A stretch of DNA of 64,000 nt from Veillonella absiana (GTDB taxonomy: Bacteria > Bacillota > Negativicutes > Veillonellales > Veillonellaceae): NCBI RefSeq assembly GCF_032970905.1, contig NZ_JAWJZA010000002.1; one strand, 5' to 3'. Under the pieces are notes generated by a model that ran no database searches, had not been told where the DNA came from, and worked only from the letters and a program-made list of their open reading frames with translations. Shown here piece after piece: positions 63,320-64,000 of this stretch (the stretch's first letter is position 1; each line of letters opens with the position of its first letter). The position numbers and the translations under genes are program-made.

Positions 63320-64000
63320 GATCCGGCTTGTGGTACGGCGGGTTTCCTCGTGTCTGCCTCTGAATATGTGCGTTCCCATTATGAAAGCACCATGACCGAT
63401 GCTCAATGGAATCATTTCAGCAGCACCATGTTCTCTGGTTTTGATACGGACCCAACAATGCTCCGTATCTCTGCGATGAATGTGCTTGTATCGTTCCAGA
63501 CGGTGTATTGTTTGGTAGCCATAAAGCCTATAAAGCCGTCCGCAAAGAATTGGTAGAAAACCAACAATTGCGTGCTGTTATTTCCATGCCATCTGGCGTA
63601 TTTAAACCATATGCAGGCGTGTCTACGGGTATCTTGATATTCACAAGAACCGATGCTGGCGGTACGGATAAGGTATGGTTCTATGACATGAAAGCTGATG
63701 GATTTAGCCTGGATGATAAACGTAATCCTATCGAAGCAAACGATATTCCAGATATTTTAGAACGCTTTGCTAATTTAGATGCGGAAGAAACTAGAGAACG
63801 AACAGAACAAAGCTTCCTAGTACCAAAAGAAGAAATCGTAGACAATGACTACGATTTGTTTTTGAATAAGTATAAGAAGATTGAATATGTGCCTGTAGAA
63901 TATCCGCCGACTAGTGAGCTTTTGGCGGAGTTGAAAACAATAGAAGAAAAAATTTCTGTTGAACTACTTGAATTGGAGAAGTTGCTATGTGGAAAAAATT
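63320..64000 (+). pseudogene. hsdM: 3' part of hsdM, deleted and frameshifted, running off the window
   Basis: 63320-63480 encodes the methyltransferase SAM-binding region DPACGTAGFLVSASEY and on to FDTDPTMLRISAMN. The next bases jump, one frame back, to CIVPDGVLFGSHKAYKAVRK and then HsdM C-terminal sequence (SMPSGVFKPYAGVSTGI) to the window end. The segment carrying the catalytic NPPF motif is missing, so the enzyme cannot work. Codon use from 63481 on is like the host genes. Confidence 0.85.
63987..64000 (+). CDS. Possible start of hsdS (cut by window end)
   Basis: An ATG at 63987 in a second frame begins MWKK, a common HsdS beginning, with TTGGAG 9 bases upstream and overlap with the hsdM end, the usual hsdM-hsdS arrangement. 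Only four codons are visible. Confidence 0.3.

Noticed and set aside
63121..63363. Frames read as degenerate HsdM between 63121 and 63300
   Set aside because: An apparent match to the HsdM NGQFRTP region is out of the coherent frame (63078-63290); clear HsdM sequence resumes only at DPACGT (63320).

Overview
The window (64 kb, AT-rich) looks like a chromosomal segment of a Veillonella-type Negativicute. T-box leaders are a Firmicute trait, while the AsmA-like protein suggests an outer membrane. FixABCX, a short HisG with HisZ, and a run of amino-acid biosynthesis operons fit the same group. The genus call is an inference from gene content and remembered protein style, not from a search.

Layout. 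1-5.2 kb: the 5S gene ending an rRNA operon, a repeat-rich spacer, an orphan membrane protein and fixCXAB. 5.3-8.7 kb: a short-chain dehydrogenase, an alpha/beta hydrolase and an MFS transporter. 8.8-13.7 kb: a leucine T-box and leuA-leuC-leuD-leuB. 13.7-16.3 kb: a flavodiiron protein bracketed by two related hairpin elements and decayed copies of an Fe-S protein gene. 16.3-24.5 kb: shikimate kinase, then a cluster with a strong promoter and a long leader: two tandem glutathionyl-hydroquinone-reductase-like proteins, an MmgE/PrpD protein, an amino-acid-type ABC importer and a GNAT acetyltransferase. 25.1-26.0 kb: purC. 26.2-31.3 kb (minus): rbsK-rbsD-rbsA-rbsC-rbsB. 31.9-36.4 kb: yjdM, then an ECF transporter whose S component is fused to its ATPase, ending in a histidinol-phosphatase gene. 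36.5-38.5 kb: metF divergent from a LysR regulator. 38.9-47.0 kb: hisZGDBHAFIEC, which with the upstream phosphatase covers most of histidine synthesis. 47.2-53.6 kb: cstA behind a structured leader, an AsmA-like protein, a stalk-domain protein, queF and a membrane protein. 53.8-55.9 kb: a cysteine T-box with cysK-cysE.

56.2-64 kb is an accessory region. A type I methyltransferase gene (hsdM) is broken: its 5' end carries a nonsense codon and runs in frame into an SF2 helicase, and its 3' end reappears about 6.8 kb later with further damage. Between them lie a DEAH helicase with a C-terminal zinc ribbon, a GmrSD (DUF262/DUF1524) protein with extra C-terminal domains, and an unrecognised 278-aa protein. 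This is the best candidate in the window for an undescribed defence system. The cluster at 17-24.5 kb is the best candidate for an undescribed metabolic pathway.

Non-coding signals are unusually rich. The 9-mer GGTGAAAGT and its core GTGAAAGT recur far above chance, mostly in intergenic DNA. A family of hairpin elements with a shared core occurs at 13.7, 15.7 and 51.4 kb. Several spacers inside the leu, rbs and his operons are long and hairpin-forming. All calls were made by eye without database searches.
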